A DNA stretch of 64,000 nucleotides from the NCBI RefSeq assembly GCF_005844085.1, contig NZ_VCDI01000002.1:1-64000 (forward strand), written 5' to 3'. The notes beneath the pieces were generated by a model. It was given only the letters and a program-made list of their open reading frames with translations, searched no databases and was not told the origin of the DNA. The DNA is from Lichenicoccus roseus (GTDB lineage: Bacteria; Pseudomonadota; Alphaproteobacteria; Acetobacterales; Acetobacteraceae). A program made the position numbers and the translations under genes. Below, one piece after another: positions 9,179 to 15,803 of this stretch (the first letter of the stretch is position 1; each line of letters starts with the position of its first letter).

Positions 9179-10228
9179 TCAGACGGCGGGCAGGCCACCA
9201 TCGACCGGATCGCGCCCCAGCCAGTCGGCGACGGCGCGCCGCAGGAACTGCTCGTCCTCCGGCGAGCGGCTCGGACTGCCGGCGCGGTGGCCCCAGATCG
9301 TCGGGATCGGCCGCAGTTCGGCGTGGCGCAGATGCGGCAGCTCGGCCTCGTTGTCGGCCACCCGGAAATACAGGTCGGTGGTCGCCGGCATCAGCAGCAC
9401 GCGAGCCTGTATGGCAGCCAGGGCGCGTTCGAGATCGCCGCCATACAGCTCGTTGGCGCTGATATCGCCGGCCTCCCAGGTGCGTGCCTGCGCGTACAGG
9501 TCTGCCGCCCGGCACGACGAGAAACCCGGCTCCCACTCGCGATCGAGGAAATCATCCAGGCTGCCGGCCGTCTGCAGGTGCAGCCCGGCGCGATACCAGT
9601 CCTGGCTCATCGCCCAGCCGGCATAGATGCGGGCGAAGGCGCGCAGCGCCGCGTGCGGCTCGGAAGCGAAGCGGCCGCCGCCGAGATGCTCCGGCGCGGC
9701 CTCTAGCGTCGCCAGCAGGGCCTGCAGGAACACCCGGTTGTGCACGGCGGTGCGGGCGCTGCCGCACACCACGATGGCGCGCTCGACCTCGCCCGGGTGC
9801 AGCGCCGCCCAGTGATAGGCCTGCTGAGCCCCCATCGAGAAGCCATACACGCAGGCCAGCCGCTCGATGCCGAACCGCTCGCGCAGCAGCCGGCGCTGGG
9901 CCGCGACATTGTCGGCGGTGGTCACCAGCGGCGGATAGACCTCGGTATTGGACGGGCTGGAAGACAGGCCGTTGCCGAACATGTCCGGCGTGAGGATGAA
10001 CCAGCGCGTCGCATCGAGGATCCGGCCCGGCCCGATCAGCCATTCCTGGCCGTGATGCGTGGCGCTGTAGCTGGTCGGATACAGGATCACGTTGTCCCGC
10101 GCCGGCGACAGCGTGCCGTAGCTCTTCCACGCCAGTCTCGCATCCGGGAGCGTACCGCCGCCCTGCAGGGCAAGGACGCCGAGCTCGAATATGCCTTCCT
10201 CGGTGGGCCAGGTCGGTTCGGTCTGCAT
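9179..10228 (-). CDS. MetX-like alpha/beta hydrolase
   Basis: A 349-residue alpha/beta hydrolase in the homoserine acetyltransferase (MetX) superfamily. The DARLAWKSYGTL opening, the DMFGNGLSSSPSN loop and the nucleophile elbow YGFSMGAQQAYHW all fit. A probable acid lies in the PATTDLYF segment. The usual C-terminal histidine region is altered: GHRAGSP replaces the GHDAFL type seen in acetyltransferases. It is therefore better called a MetX-like hydrolase than MetX. I prefer the ATG at 10228 because GGAG lies at good spacing; an in-frame ATG at 10240 is the alternative. It is followed after 12 bp by the MetF-like gene. Confidence 0.75.
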   Translation of the reverse strand: MQTEPTWPTEEGIFELGVLALQGGGTLPDARLAWKSYGTLSPARDNVILYPTSYSATHHGQEWLIGPGRILDATRWFILTPDMFGNGLSSSPSNTEVYPPLVTTADNVAAQRRLLRERFGIERLACVYGFSMGAQQAYHWAALHPGEVERAIVVCGSARTAVHNRVFLQALLATLEAAPEHLGGGRFASEPHAALRAFARIYAGWAMSQDWYRAGLHLQTAGSLDDFLDREWEPGFSSCRAADLYAQARTWEAGDISANELYGGDLERALAAIQARVLLMPATTDLYFRVADNEAELPHLRHAELRPIPTIWGHRAGSPSRSPEDEQFLRRAVADWLGRDPVDGGLPAV

Positions 10229-10365
10229 CGGGCGCTCCATGTTCCGCAGGCGGACACGCGGCAGACGGGATGGGGTTGCGGGCGCATATATTCCGAAACC
10301 GAACGAAAGCGTACCGCCGGCGTTGATGCTGGGTTCGTCCCTACACCCGCATCCGGAGCCGTTCC

Positions 10366-10557
10366 ATGCTGACCATCCTGATTGTCGTCCTCATCATCCT
10401 CGCCCTCGGCGGCGGCGGCTACGGCTACCGCTCCGGCTGGTACGGCGGCTCGCGCGGAACCGGTTTCAACGGGCTCGGCCTGCTGCCGGTCCTGCTGATC
10501 ATCATCGTGCTGTTCCTGCTCTTCAACCACACCGGCACGGTCGCCACCGCGCCCTGA
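10366..10557 (+). CDS. Small two-helix glycine-rich membrane protein
   Basis: A 63-residue protein with two hydrophobic helices (about 2-17 and 38-54) separated by a Gly/Tyr/Arg-rich loop (GGGGYGYRSGWYGGSRG). It resembles the very small DUF3309-type membrane proteins of alphaproteobacteria, but I would not assign it firmly. The function is unknown. GGAG precedes the ATG at a normal 7-base spacing, and codon use matches the neighbours. It stands alone between the divergent MetX-like gene and the convergent flavin reductase gene. Confidence 0.65.
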   Translation: MLTILIVVLIILALGGGGYGYRSGWYGGSRGTGFNGLGLLPVLLIIIVLFLLFNHTGTVATAP

Positions 10558-10582
10558 TAATCCGGAAGACCAGGCTGGGGTT

Positions 10583-11233
10583 CTATCGAGGCCGCCGCAT
10601 GTCGAAGAAGGCGGCGGCCTCGACCTCGATATAGGCCGACGGCCCACCGGCACGCAGGATCGGATGGGCAGCGGCGGTATCGTAGACGCCGTCGCGCAGC
10701 AGGTTGCGGTCGATATGCACCGCGACGACCTGGCCGAGGGTGAGCCAGGTCTCGACCGCGTTCCCGTCGAGGTCGTGCAACTGGATCTGCTGCAACAGCC
10801 GGCACTCGAATGCGACCGGGCTTTCTCCGACGCGCGGCACATCGACCAGCCGGCACGGCACCGGCGTCACCCCCGCCAGCGCGAACTTGTCGGTGCTTCC
10901 CTCGATGGTTGCGGAACTGGCATTCATCGCCTCCGCGAGCCTGCGGGTGGCGAGGTTCCAGACGAACTCGCCCGTGGCCTTGATATTCGCCGCGGTGTGC
11001 TTCCAGCCGGTCGAGGCGAAGCCCACGATCGGCGGCGTGTAGTTGAAGGCGTTGAAGAAGCTGTAGGGCGCCACGTTGAGGACCCCCTGGTCGTTGCGGC
11101 TGGCGATCCAGCCGATCGGCCGCGGCCCGACGATGGCATTGAACGGATCGTGCCGCAGCCCGTGTCCGGCCGCGGGCTCGTAGCTGTGCATCGCGGCGTC
11201 GTCGAAGATCTCTCGCGTCATCTGCTCGTTCAT
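10583..11233 (-). CDS. Flavin reductase-like FMN-binding protein
   Basis: A 216-residue protein of the flavin reductase-like, FMN-binding split-barrel family (DIM6/NTAB group). Typical segments are VGPRPIGWIAS, NVAPYSFFNAFNYTPPIVGF and the later ECRLLQQIQL strand. Relatives reduce free FMN for two-component monooxygenases or bind flavin in other redox roles; no partner oxygenase is adjacent, so the partner is unknown. There is no signal peptide, so it should be cytosolic. The ATG overlaps the TGA of the upstream gamma-carbonic-anhydrase gene by four bases, so the two are translationally coupled. Confidence 0.88.
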   Translation of the reverse strand: MNEQMTREIFDDAAMHSYEPAAGHGLRHDPFNAIVGPRPIGWIASRNDQGVLNVAPYSFFNAFNYTPPIVGFASTGWKHTAANIKATGEFVWNLATRRLAEAMNASSATIEGSTDKFALAGVTPVPCRLVDVPRVGESPVAFECRLLQQIQLHDLDGNAVETWLTLGQVVAVHIDRNLLRDGVYDTAAAHPILRAGGPSAYIEVEAAAFFDMRRPR

Positions 11234-11781
11234 CCTTGTGCGCCTCGGCCTGCCGGTACCGGCTGCAATCCGGCCGCATAGCGCCGTCCGTTCGCGACGT
11301 ATGTCTCAGCCGACCGGTGCAGCGCCTCGATCTCCGCAACGGACAGCATGCGTGCAAGCTTGGCCGGGGCACCGATGATCAGCGCGCCCTCCGGAAACTC
11401 GCGCCCCTCGGTCACCAGCGCGTTCGCCCCCACCAGGCAATGCCGGCCGATCACTGCGCCGTTGAGGATGGTGGCGCCCATGCCGACCAGGCTGTGGTCG
11501 CCGACGCTGGCCCCATGAACGATGGCGCGATGGCCGATGGTGCAACCGGCGCCGATGCTGACCGGATATCCGATATCGTTATGCACCACCGCGCCGTCCT
11601 GGATGTTGCTGCCGTCGCCGACGTCGATCGGCTCGTTGTCGCCGCGCAGAACGGCGCCGAACCAGACCGATACGTCCAGGCCGAGGGTGACGCGGCCGAT
11701 CAGGACGGCGTCGGGTGCGATCCACAGACGCGCCGGATCGGCGGCGAGCGGACCGGTGCCATCGAGCTGGTAGAGCGGCAT
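11230..11781 (-). CDS. Gamma-carbonic-anhydrase-like hexapeptide repeat protein
   Basis: A 183-residue left-handed beta-helix protein of the YrdA/PaaY gamma-carbonic-anhydrase group. The hexapeptide repeats run from VLIGRV to LVGANA. Three histidines in the expected order (VVHNDIG, TIGHRAIVHG) could bind zinc, and the WFGAVLRGD motif is the family signature. Many members show weak or no carbonic anhydrase activity; some act as thioesterases. I place the start at 11781 (MPLYQ), where AGGAG sits six bases upstream. An ATG seven codons earlier at 11802 lacks comparable support. It is coupled by ATGA overlap to the flavin reductase gene. Confidence 0.88.
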   Translation of the reverse strand: MPLYQLDGTGPLAADPARLWIAPDAVLIGRVTLGLDVSVWFGAVLRGDNEPIDVGDGSNIQDGAVVHNDIGYPVSIGAGCTIGHRAIVHGASVGDHSLVGMGATILNGAVIGRHCLVGANALVTEGREFPEGALIIGAPAKLARMLSVAEIEALHRSAETYVANGRRYAAGLQPVPAGRGAQG

Positions 11782-11905
11782 CGCAGGCTCCTTGGTGGAC
11801 ATCGTGTCGGGTCGTTGCGCGCGGGAAAGTACCGCGCCGCGGCTGTCCCGGTCTAGGCAGACAGCGGATCGCCGTGTAACGCATGAACTTTAGTTCACAA
11901 AGGCG

Positions 11906-12802
11906 GTGGCGTTGCGTCCGGTCAAGCTCCTGAAGTCGTCCTGCCGTCGCCTGCTGAACCGGTTCAGCAGCGACTGGGTGCCGGACCGCCCGTTGCTGGT
12001 CTGGCGTTATATCGCCCGCCACCGGCGTCTGCCGAACCTGGTCCGGCCGACGCGGTTCACCGAAAAGATCCTGCGCCGCATCATGTTCGACCGCCGCCCG
12101 ATCCTGGCAGTCATGGCCGACAAGTTCGCCGTGCGCGAGCATGTGCGCCAGCGCGTCGGCGAGCATCTGCTGCCGGAACTGCTGCATGTCACCACCGATC
12201 CACGCACCATCCCGTTCGACACGCTGCCGGAGAAGTTCGTCGTCAAGCCGACGCACGGCGCCAACTGGGTCCGCGTCGTCACGGACAGGTCGCTGGTCGA
12301 TCGACGCGAGCTGATCGCCACCTGCCAGGGCTGGCTGCGCCAGAACTACCATGCGGTGACGCGCGAATGGGCGTACCGGAACGTCACCCCGCGCATCGTC
12401 GTCGAGGAGCTGATCGACGACGGCAACGGCATCACGCCGCACGACTACAAGCTGTTCATGTTCAACGGACGCACCGAGTTCATCCTGGTCATCATGGGTC
12501 GCTTCGAGGAGCGCTCGCACGCCGTGCTGACGCCGGACTGGCAGCCGGTCGACGTGATCTGGCCCTATACCGGCCGCCCCGGCACGGCTGCGCCACCGCC
12601 GCACCTGGCCGAGATGCTGAGAGCCGCCGAACAACTCGGCCGCGACATGGATTTCGTCCGCATCGACTTCTACGACACCCCGGAGAAGCTGTTCTTCGGC
12701 GAGCTGACCGCAACGCCCGGCTGCAGCCTGGAGCGCTGGGAGCCGGCCTCGTTCGACCGCACGCTGGGCTCGTACTGGACCGTCGGCCGGACAGGTCGTT
12801 GA
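11906..12802 (+). CDS. TupA-like ATP-grasp protein
   Basis: A 298-residue protein of the TupA-like ATP-grasp family, which in other bacteria is tied to teichuronopeptide, capsule or exopolysaccharide synthesis. Recognisable segments are the RPTRFTEKILRR opening, KPTHGANW, the IVVEELI lysine/glutamate region, DYKLFMFNG, and FVRIDFYD with the metal-binding FGELTATPG near the end. No glycosyltransferase or polymer cluster is adjacent, so the product is unknown. The GTG at 11906 is the longest start; a TTG two codons later has a better-placed AGGCGG. The stop overlaps the TTG start of the next transporter gene. Confidence 0.82.
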   Translation: MALRPVKLLKSSCRRLLNRFSSDWVPDRPLLVWRYIARHRRLPNLVRPTRFTEKILRRIMFDRRPILAVMADKFAVREHVRQRVGEHLLPELLHVTTDPRTIPFDTLPEKFVVKPTHGANWVRVVTDRSLVDRRELIATCQGWLRQNYHAVTREWAYRNVTPRIVVEELIDDGNGITPHDYKLFMFNGRTEFILVIMGRFEERSHAVLTPDWQPVDVIWPYTGRPGTAAPPPHLAEMLRAAEQLGRDMDFVRIDFYDTPEKLFFGELTATPGCSLERWEPASFDRTLGSYWTVGRTGR

Positions 12803-14091
12803 AGCCCGATCCGGCTGTGGTGGAAGCGCTGGAGGCCGCCTATCGCAAGGTGGCCTGGCGACTGATCCCGTTCCTGGTCCTGTGCTTCTTCTGCGCCTAT
12901 ATCGACCGCATCAATGTCGGCTTCGCCAAGCTCCAGATGCTGCGCGATCTCGGCTTCAGCGATGCGGTATTCGGCGCCGGCGCCGGAATATTCTTTCTCA
13001 GCTATGCGCTGCTCGAGATTCCTAGCAACCTCATCCTGGCCCGCGTCGGCGCGCGCCGTTGGATCGCGCGCATCATGGTGAGCTGGGGCTGCATCTCCGC
13101 CCTCGGCATGTTCGTCCGTACCCCTGCGGAGTTCTACGCACTCCGACTGCTGCTCGGCATCGCCGAGGCAGGCTTCGCGCCCGGCATCCTGCTCTATGTT
13201 TCGCAATGGTTTCCGGCTCGCCATCGCGGGAGCGCGATGTCGGCTTTCTTCATGGCGATCCCGCTCTCCGGCATGATCGGCGCGCCGCTGTCGGGCTGGC
13301 TGCTCGGCGCGCTGCAGGGCATCGCAGGCCTGAGCGGCTGGCAGTGGCTGTTCCTGGTGGAGGCGGCCCCGGCGGTGCTGGTCGGGTTCGGCTGCCTGGT
13401 CGTGCTGCGCGACACACCACGCGATGCGCCCTGGCTGGACGCCGGCGAGCGGCGGCTGCTCGAGCAGGATCGTGCAGCCGATGCGGCGCTCGCGGTCGAC
13501 CATGCCGGCCTCGCCGCCTTCCTGCGCGATCGGCGCATCTGGACGCTGTCGGCGTTGTATTTCTGCATCGTCATGGGCCAGTACGCGATCTCCTTCTGGC
13601 TCCCCACCATCGTCCGCGAGGCCGGCATCCACAGTCTCGGGCTGAACGGGGTGTTGACCGCGGTGCCGTTCCTCGCCGCCCTGGTGGCGATGCCGCTGCT
13701 GGGGCGAAGCGCCGACCGCGGGCGAAGACGACGCCTGCACCTGGCCGGCGCGATGGTGGTCGGCGGCGCCGGGCTGGTACTGGCACCGCTCGCCGGCCAG
13801 GCGATCGTGCCGGCGCTCGCCTGCCTGTGCGCCGCAGCCGCCGGGCTGCTGTCGGCCACCGCCCTGTTCTGGCCGCTGCCGCCGGCGCTGCTCGGAGGCC
13901 TGTCCGCCGCGGCCGGGATCGCGCTGATCAACGCCCTCGGCAATATCGCGGGCTTCGCCTCGCCGTTCCTGGTCGGGCTGCTGACGCGGGCCACCGGCAC
14001 CACCGAGGCCGGCATGTTCGCGATCGCCGGCATCGTCTGGCTCGGCGCCTGCCTCGTCTTCGCGACGCCGGCCAGGCTGGTCGACCGGTAG
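12799..14091 (+). CDS. MFS transporter, anion:cation symporter family
   Basis: A 430-residue inner-membrane transporter with 12 predicted helices. The first helix ends in YIDRINVGFAKLQM, the hallmark of the anion:cation symporter group that includes tartrate and 4-hydroxyphenylacetate carriers. The loop 2-3 motif appears as LARVGARRW. Its substrate is probably a small organic anion but cannot be named. No ATG is available; the TTG at 12799 overlaps the TGA of the ATP-grasp gene and gives the expected short cytosolic N-terminus. A GTG at 12817 is the alternative. A second transporter of the same family follows after 56 bp. Confidence 0.85.
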   Translation: MKPDPAVVEALEAAYRKVAWRLIPFLVLCFFCAYIDRINVGFAKLQMLRDLGFSDAVFGAGAGIFFLSYALLEIPSNLILARVGARRWIARIMVSWGCISALGMFVRTPAEFYALRLLLGIAEAGFAPGILLYVSQWFPARHRGSAMSAFFMAIPLSGMIGAPLSGWLLGALQGIAGLSGWQWLFLVEAAPAVLVGFGCLVVLRDTPRDAPWLDAGERRLLEQDRAADAALAVDHAGLAAFLRDRRIWTLSALYFCIVMGQYAISFWLPTIVREAGIHSLGLNGVLTAVPFLAALVAMPLLGRSADRGRRRRLHLAGAMVVGGAGLVLAPLAGQAIVPALACLCAAAAGLLSATALFWPLPPALLGGLSAAAGIALINALGNIAGFASPFLVGLLTRATGTTEAGMFAIAGIVWLGACLVFATPARLVDR

Positions 14092-14147
14092 CCACGCCGC
14101 ATGGTTCCGCTAAGCTTCCCTCAATAACAGAGGGGGAGGGCGTCGCG

Positions 14148-15512
14148 ATGGCCGGAACGGTCCAGGCGGCTGCACAGCAAGGCGGCAAACCACGCAAGCC
14201 GATGCGCACGCACATGCCGGCGGCACGCTGGACCATGGTCTGGCTGTGCTTCATGGCACTGGCGATCAACTACACCGACCGCGCCAACCTCGCGGTGGCG
14301 GCGCCCAGCATCCGGCAGGCACTCGGTGTCGACAACACCACCATGGGACTGCTGCTCGGTTCGTTCTTCTGGACCTATGCGCTGATGCAGCTGCCGGCCG
14401 GCTGGCTGGTCGACCGATACGGCGCGCGGCTGATGTTCCCGATCGCGGTCTGCTGGTGGTCGCTGTTCACCGCGCTCACCGCGGCGGCCAACTCGACAGC
14501 GTCGCTGTTCGGCTTCCGGCTGCTGCTCGGCGCCGGCGAGGCGGGCGGTTATCCGGCCTCGGCGCGGGTGGTGTCGCGCTGGTTTCCCCCGCACGAGCGC
14601 GGATTCGCCTCCTCGATCTTCGACAGCGGCTCGCGTGTCGGCAACCTGGTGGCGATCCCGCTCTGCGCCTGGCTGATCGGCACGTTCGGCTGGCGTACCT
14701 CGTTCGTGGCGACCGGCCTGCTCGGCTTTGTCTGGGCAGCCGCGTGGCTGCTGGTATACCGCAAACCAGAGCAGCATCCGGACGTGACCCCGGATGCGCT
14801 GCGCGAGATGGCCGAGAGCCGCGCCGGCAACGAGGCCGCCGCGGCAGCGGGTGCGCCGGCGATGCGCTGGATCGACCTGTTCCGCTACCGCACCATCTGG
14901 GGCATGATGATCGGGTTCTTCTGCCTGAACTTCGTGATCTACTTCTTCATCACCTGGTTCCCGACCTACCTGATGACGACACGGCACTTCTCGCTCAAGC
15001 AGTTCGGCACGCTCGGCCTGATCCCCGGCCTGATCGCGGTGCCAGGGGGCTGGCTCGGCGGTTTCACCTCCGACTGGCTGTACCGCCGCGGCTGGAGCCT
15101 GACCGCCGCGCGCAAGACCTGCCTGGTCGGCGGCATGCTGCTGTCCTCGGTGATCACGCTCGCCGCCGTGGTGCCGGCGGCCTGGATGGCGCTGGTGCTG
15201 TTCGGCGTCGCCTATGCGGCGCTCGCCTTCACCGCCGCCAGCATCTGGTCGCTGCCCGGCGACGTCGCGCCGACCCGCGCCCAGGTGGCCTCGATCGGCG
15301 GCATCCAGAACTTCGCCTCCAACCTGGCCGGCGTGGTGACGACCAGCTTCACCGGGCTGATGCTGACCGTCACGCACGGCTCCTTCGTGATCCCGCTGGC
15401 GACCGCGGGCGGACTCTGCCTGGTGGGAGCCGCGACCTATCTGTTCGTCGTCGGCCCGATCGCACCGCTGCCCATGCTGCCCGCGCGGGGCGGCGCAAAA
15501 CCGGCACCCTGA
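14148..15512 (+). CDS. MFS transporter, hexuronate/galactonate-like
   Basis: A 454-residue major-facilitator transporter. YTDRANLAVAAP at the end of helix 1, WLVDRYGAR in the first cytosolic loop, FGFRLLLGAGEAGGYPASARVVSRWFP, and GGIQNFASNLAG near the C-terminal half resemble glucarate, galactonate and hexuronate carriers of the anion:cation symporter family. The solute is inferred only to family level, and no sugar-acid catabolic genes are adjacent. A strong purine-rich ribosome site (AGGGGGAGGG) precedes the ATG. It is distinct enough from the preceding transporter that the pair is not a recent duplication. A GC hairpin follows the stop. Confidence 0.87.
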   Translation: MAGTVQAAAQQGGKPRKPMRTHMPAARWTMVWLCFMALAINYTDRANLAVAAPSIRQALGVDNTTMGLLLGSFFWTYALMQLPAGWLVDRYGARLMFPIAVCWWSLFTALTAAANSTASLFGFRLLLGAGEAGGYPASARVVSRWFPPHERGFASSIFDSGSRVGNLVAIPLCAWLIGTFGWRTSFVATGLLGFVWAAAWLLVYRKPEQHPDVTPDALREMAESRAGNEAAAAAGAPAMRWIDLFRYRTIWGMMIGFFCLNFVIYFFITWFPTYLMTTRHFSLKQFGTLGLIPGLIAVPGGWLGGFTSDWLYRRGWSLTAARKTCLVGGMLLSSVITLAAVVPAAWMALVLFGVAYAALAFTAASIWSLPGDVAPTRAQVASIGGIQNFASNLAGVVTTSFTGLMLTVTHGSFVIPLATAGGLCLVGAATYLFVVGPIAPLPMLPARGGAKPAP

Positions 15513-15535
15513 CCGCCTCTGGGCAGGCTCAGGTT

Positions 15536-15553
15536 CGCGGGGCTTTCCCCGCG
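15536..15553 (+). terminator. GC-rich hairpin after MFS gene
   Basis: A perfect 7-bp stem (CGCGGGG/CCCCGCG) with a CTTT loop starts 23 bases after the transporter stop. A weak T-containing stretch (CATCTTTCC) follows ten bases later. It is placed and shaped like an intrinsic terminator, but the T-run is poor. Confidence 0.45.
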
Positions 15554-15803
15554 CAGGCGTCATCTTTCCACAGGCCTGAGCCGCAAGACCTGAACTGCAT
15601 ATTCGTCACAGCAACGAGTACGCAGCTTGCGGCATGCGGGAGGCTTGGGAGATGTGCCTGTCTAAGTAATTTCCGAATCTCCCGCCGACGGCGCGGCACT
15701 GTTTACATCGGGGACTTGGGTTCGACCCCGAAACCCCCATCCGACAGGCACCGCCACTTGCTGATAGCTGACCGCCATCGTCACCCGCGCCGGGGCCGCC
15801 GCC
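15554..15803 (+). other. Leader region of phytochrome gene
   Basis: About 250 bp without a gene. It contains a 7-bp inverted repeat (GGGAGAT/ATCTCCC, arms about 26 bases apart, 15647-15685), which could fold in the mRNA. It also has a GGGTTCGACCC motif at 15718-15728 that looks like a tRNA T-arm, but no matching acceptor, D or anticodon arms can be drawn. I see no convincing sigma-70 promoter. Confidence 0.3.

Noticed and set aside
10229-10320. Looked for a SAM-II riboswitch ahead of the MetX-like gene
   Set aside because: The conserved pseudoknot elements are absent and the leader is too short and GC-rich.
12799-15512. Possible recent duplication of the two MFS transporter genes
   Set aside because: They share only superfamily motifs; loops, length and helix sequences differ throughout.
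15716-15760. GGGTTCGACCC motif resembling a tRNA T-arm or tmRNA end
   Set aside because: No pairing acceptor stem, D-arm or anticodon arm can be drawn, and the T-stem contains a mismatch.
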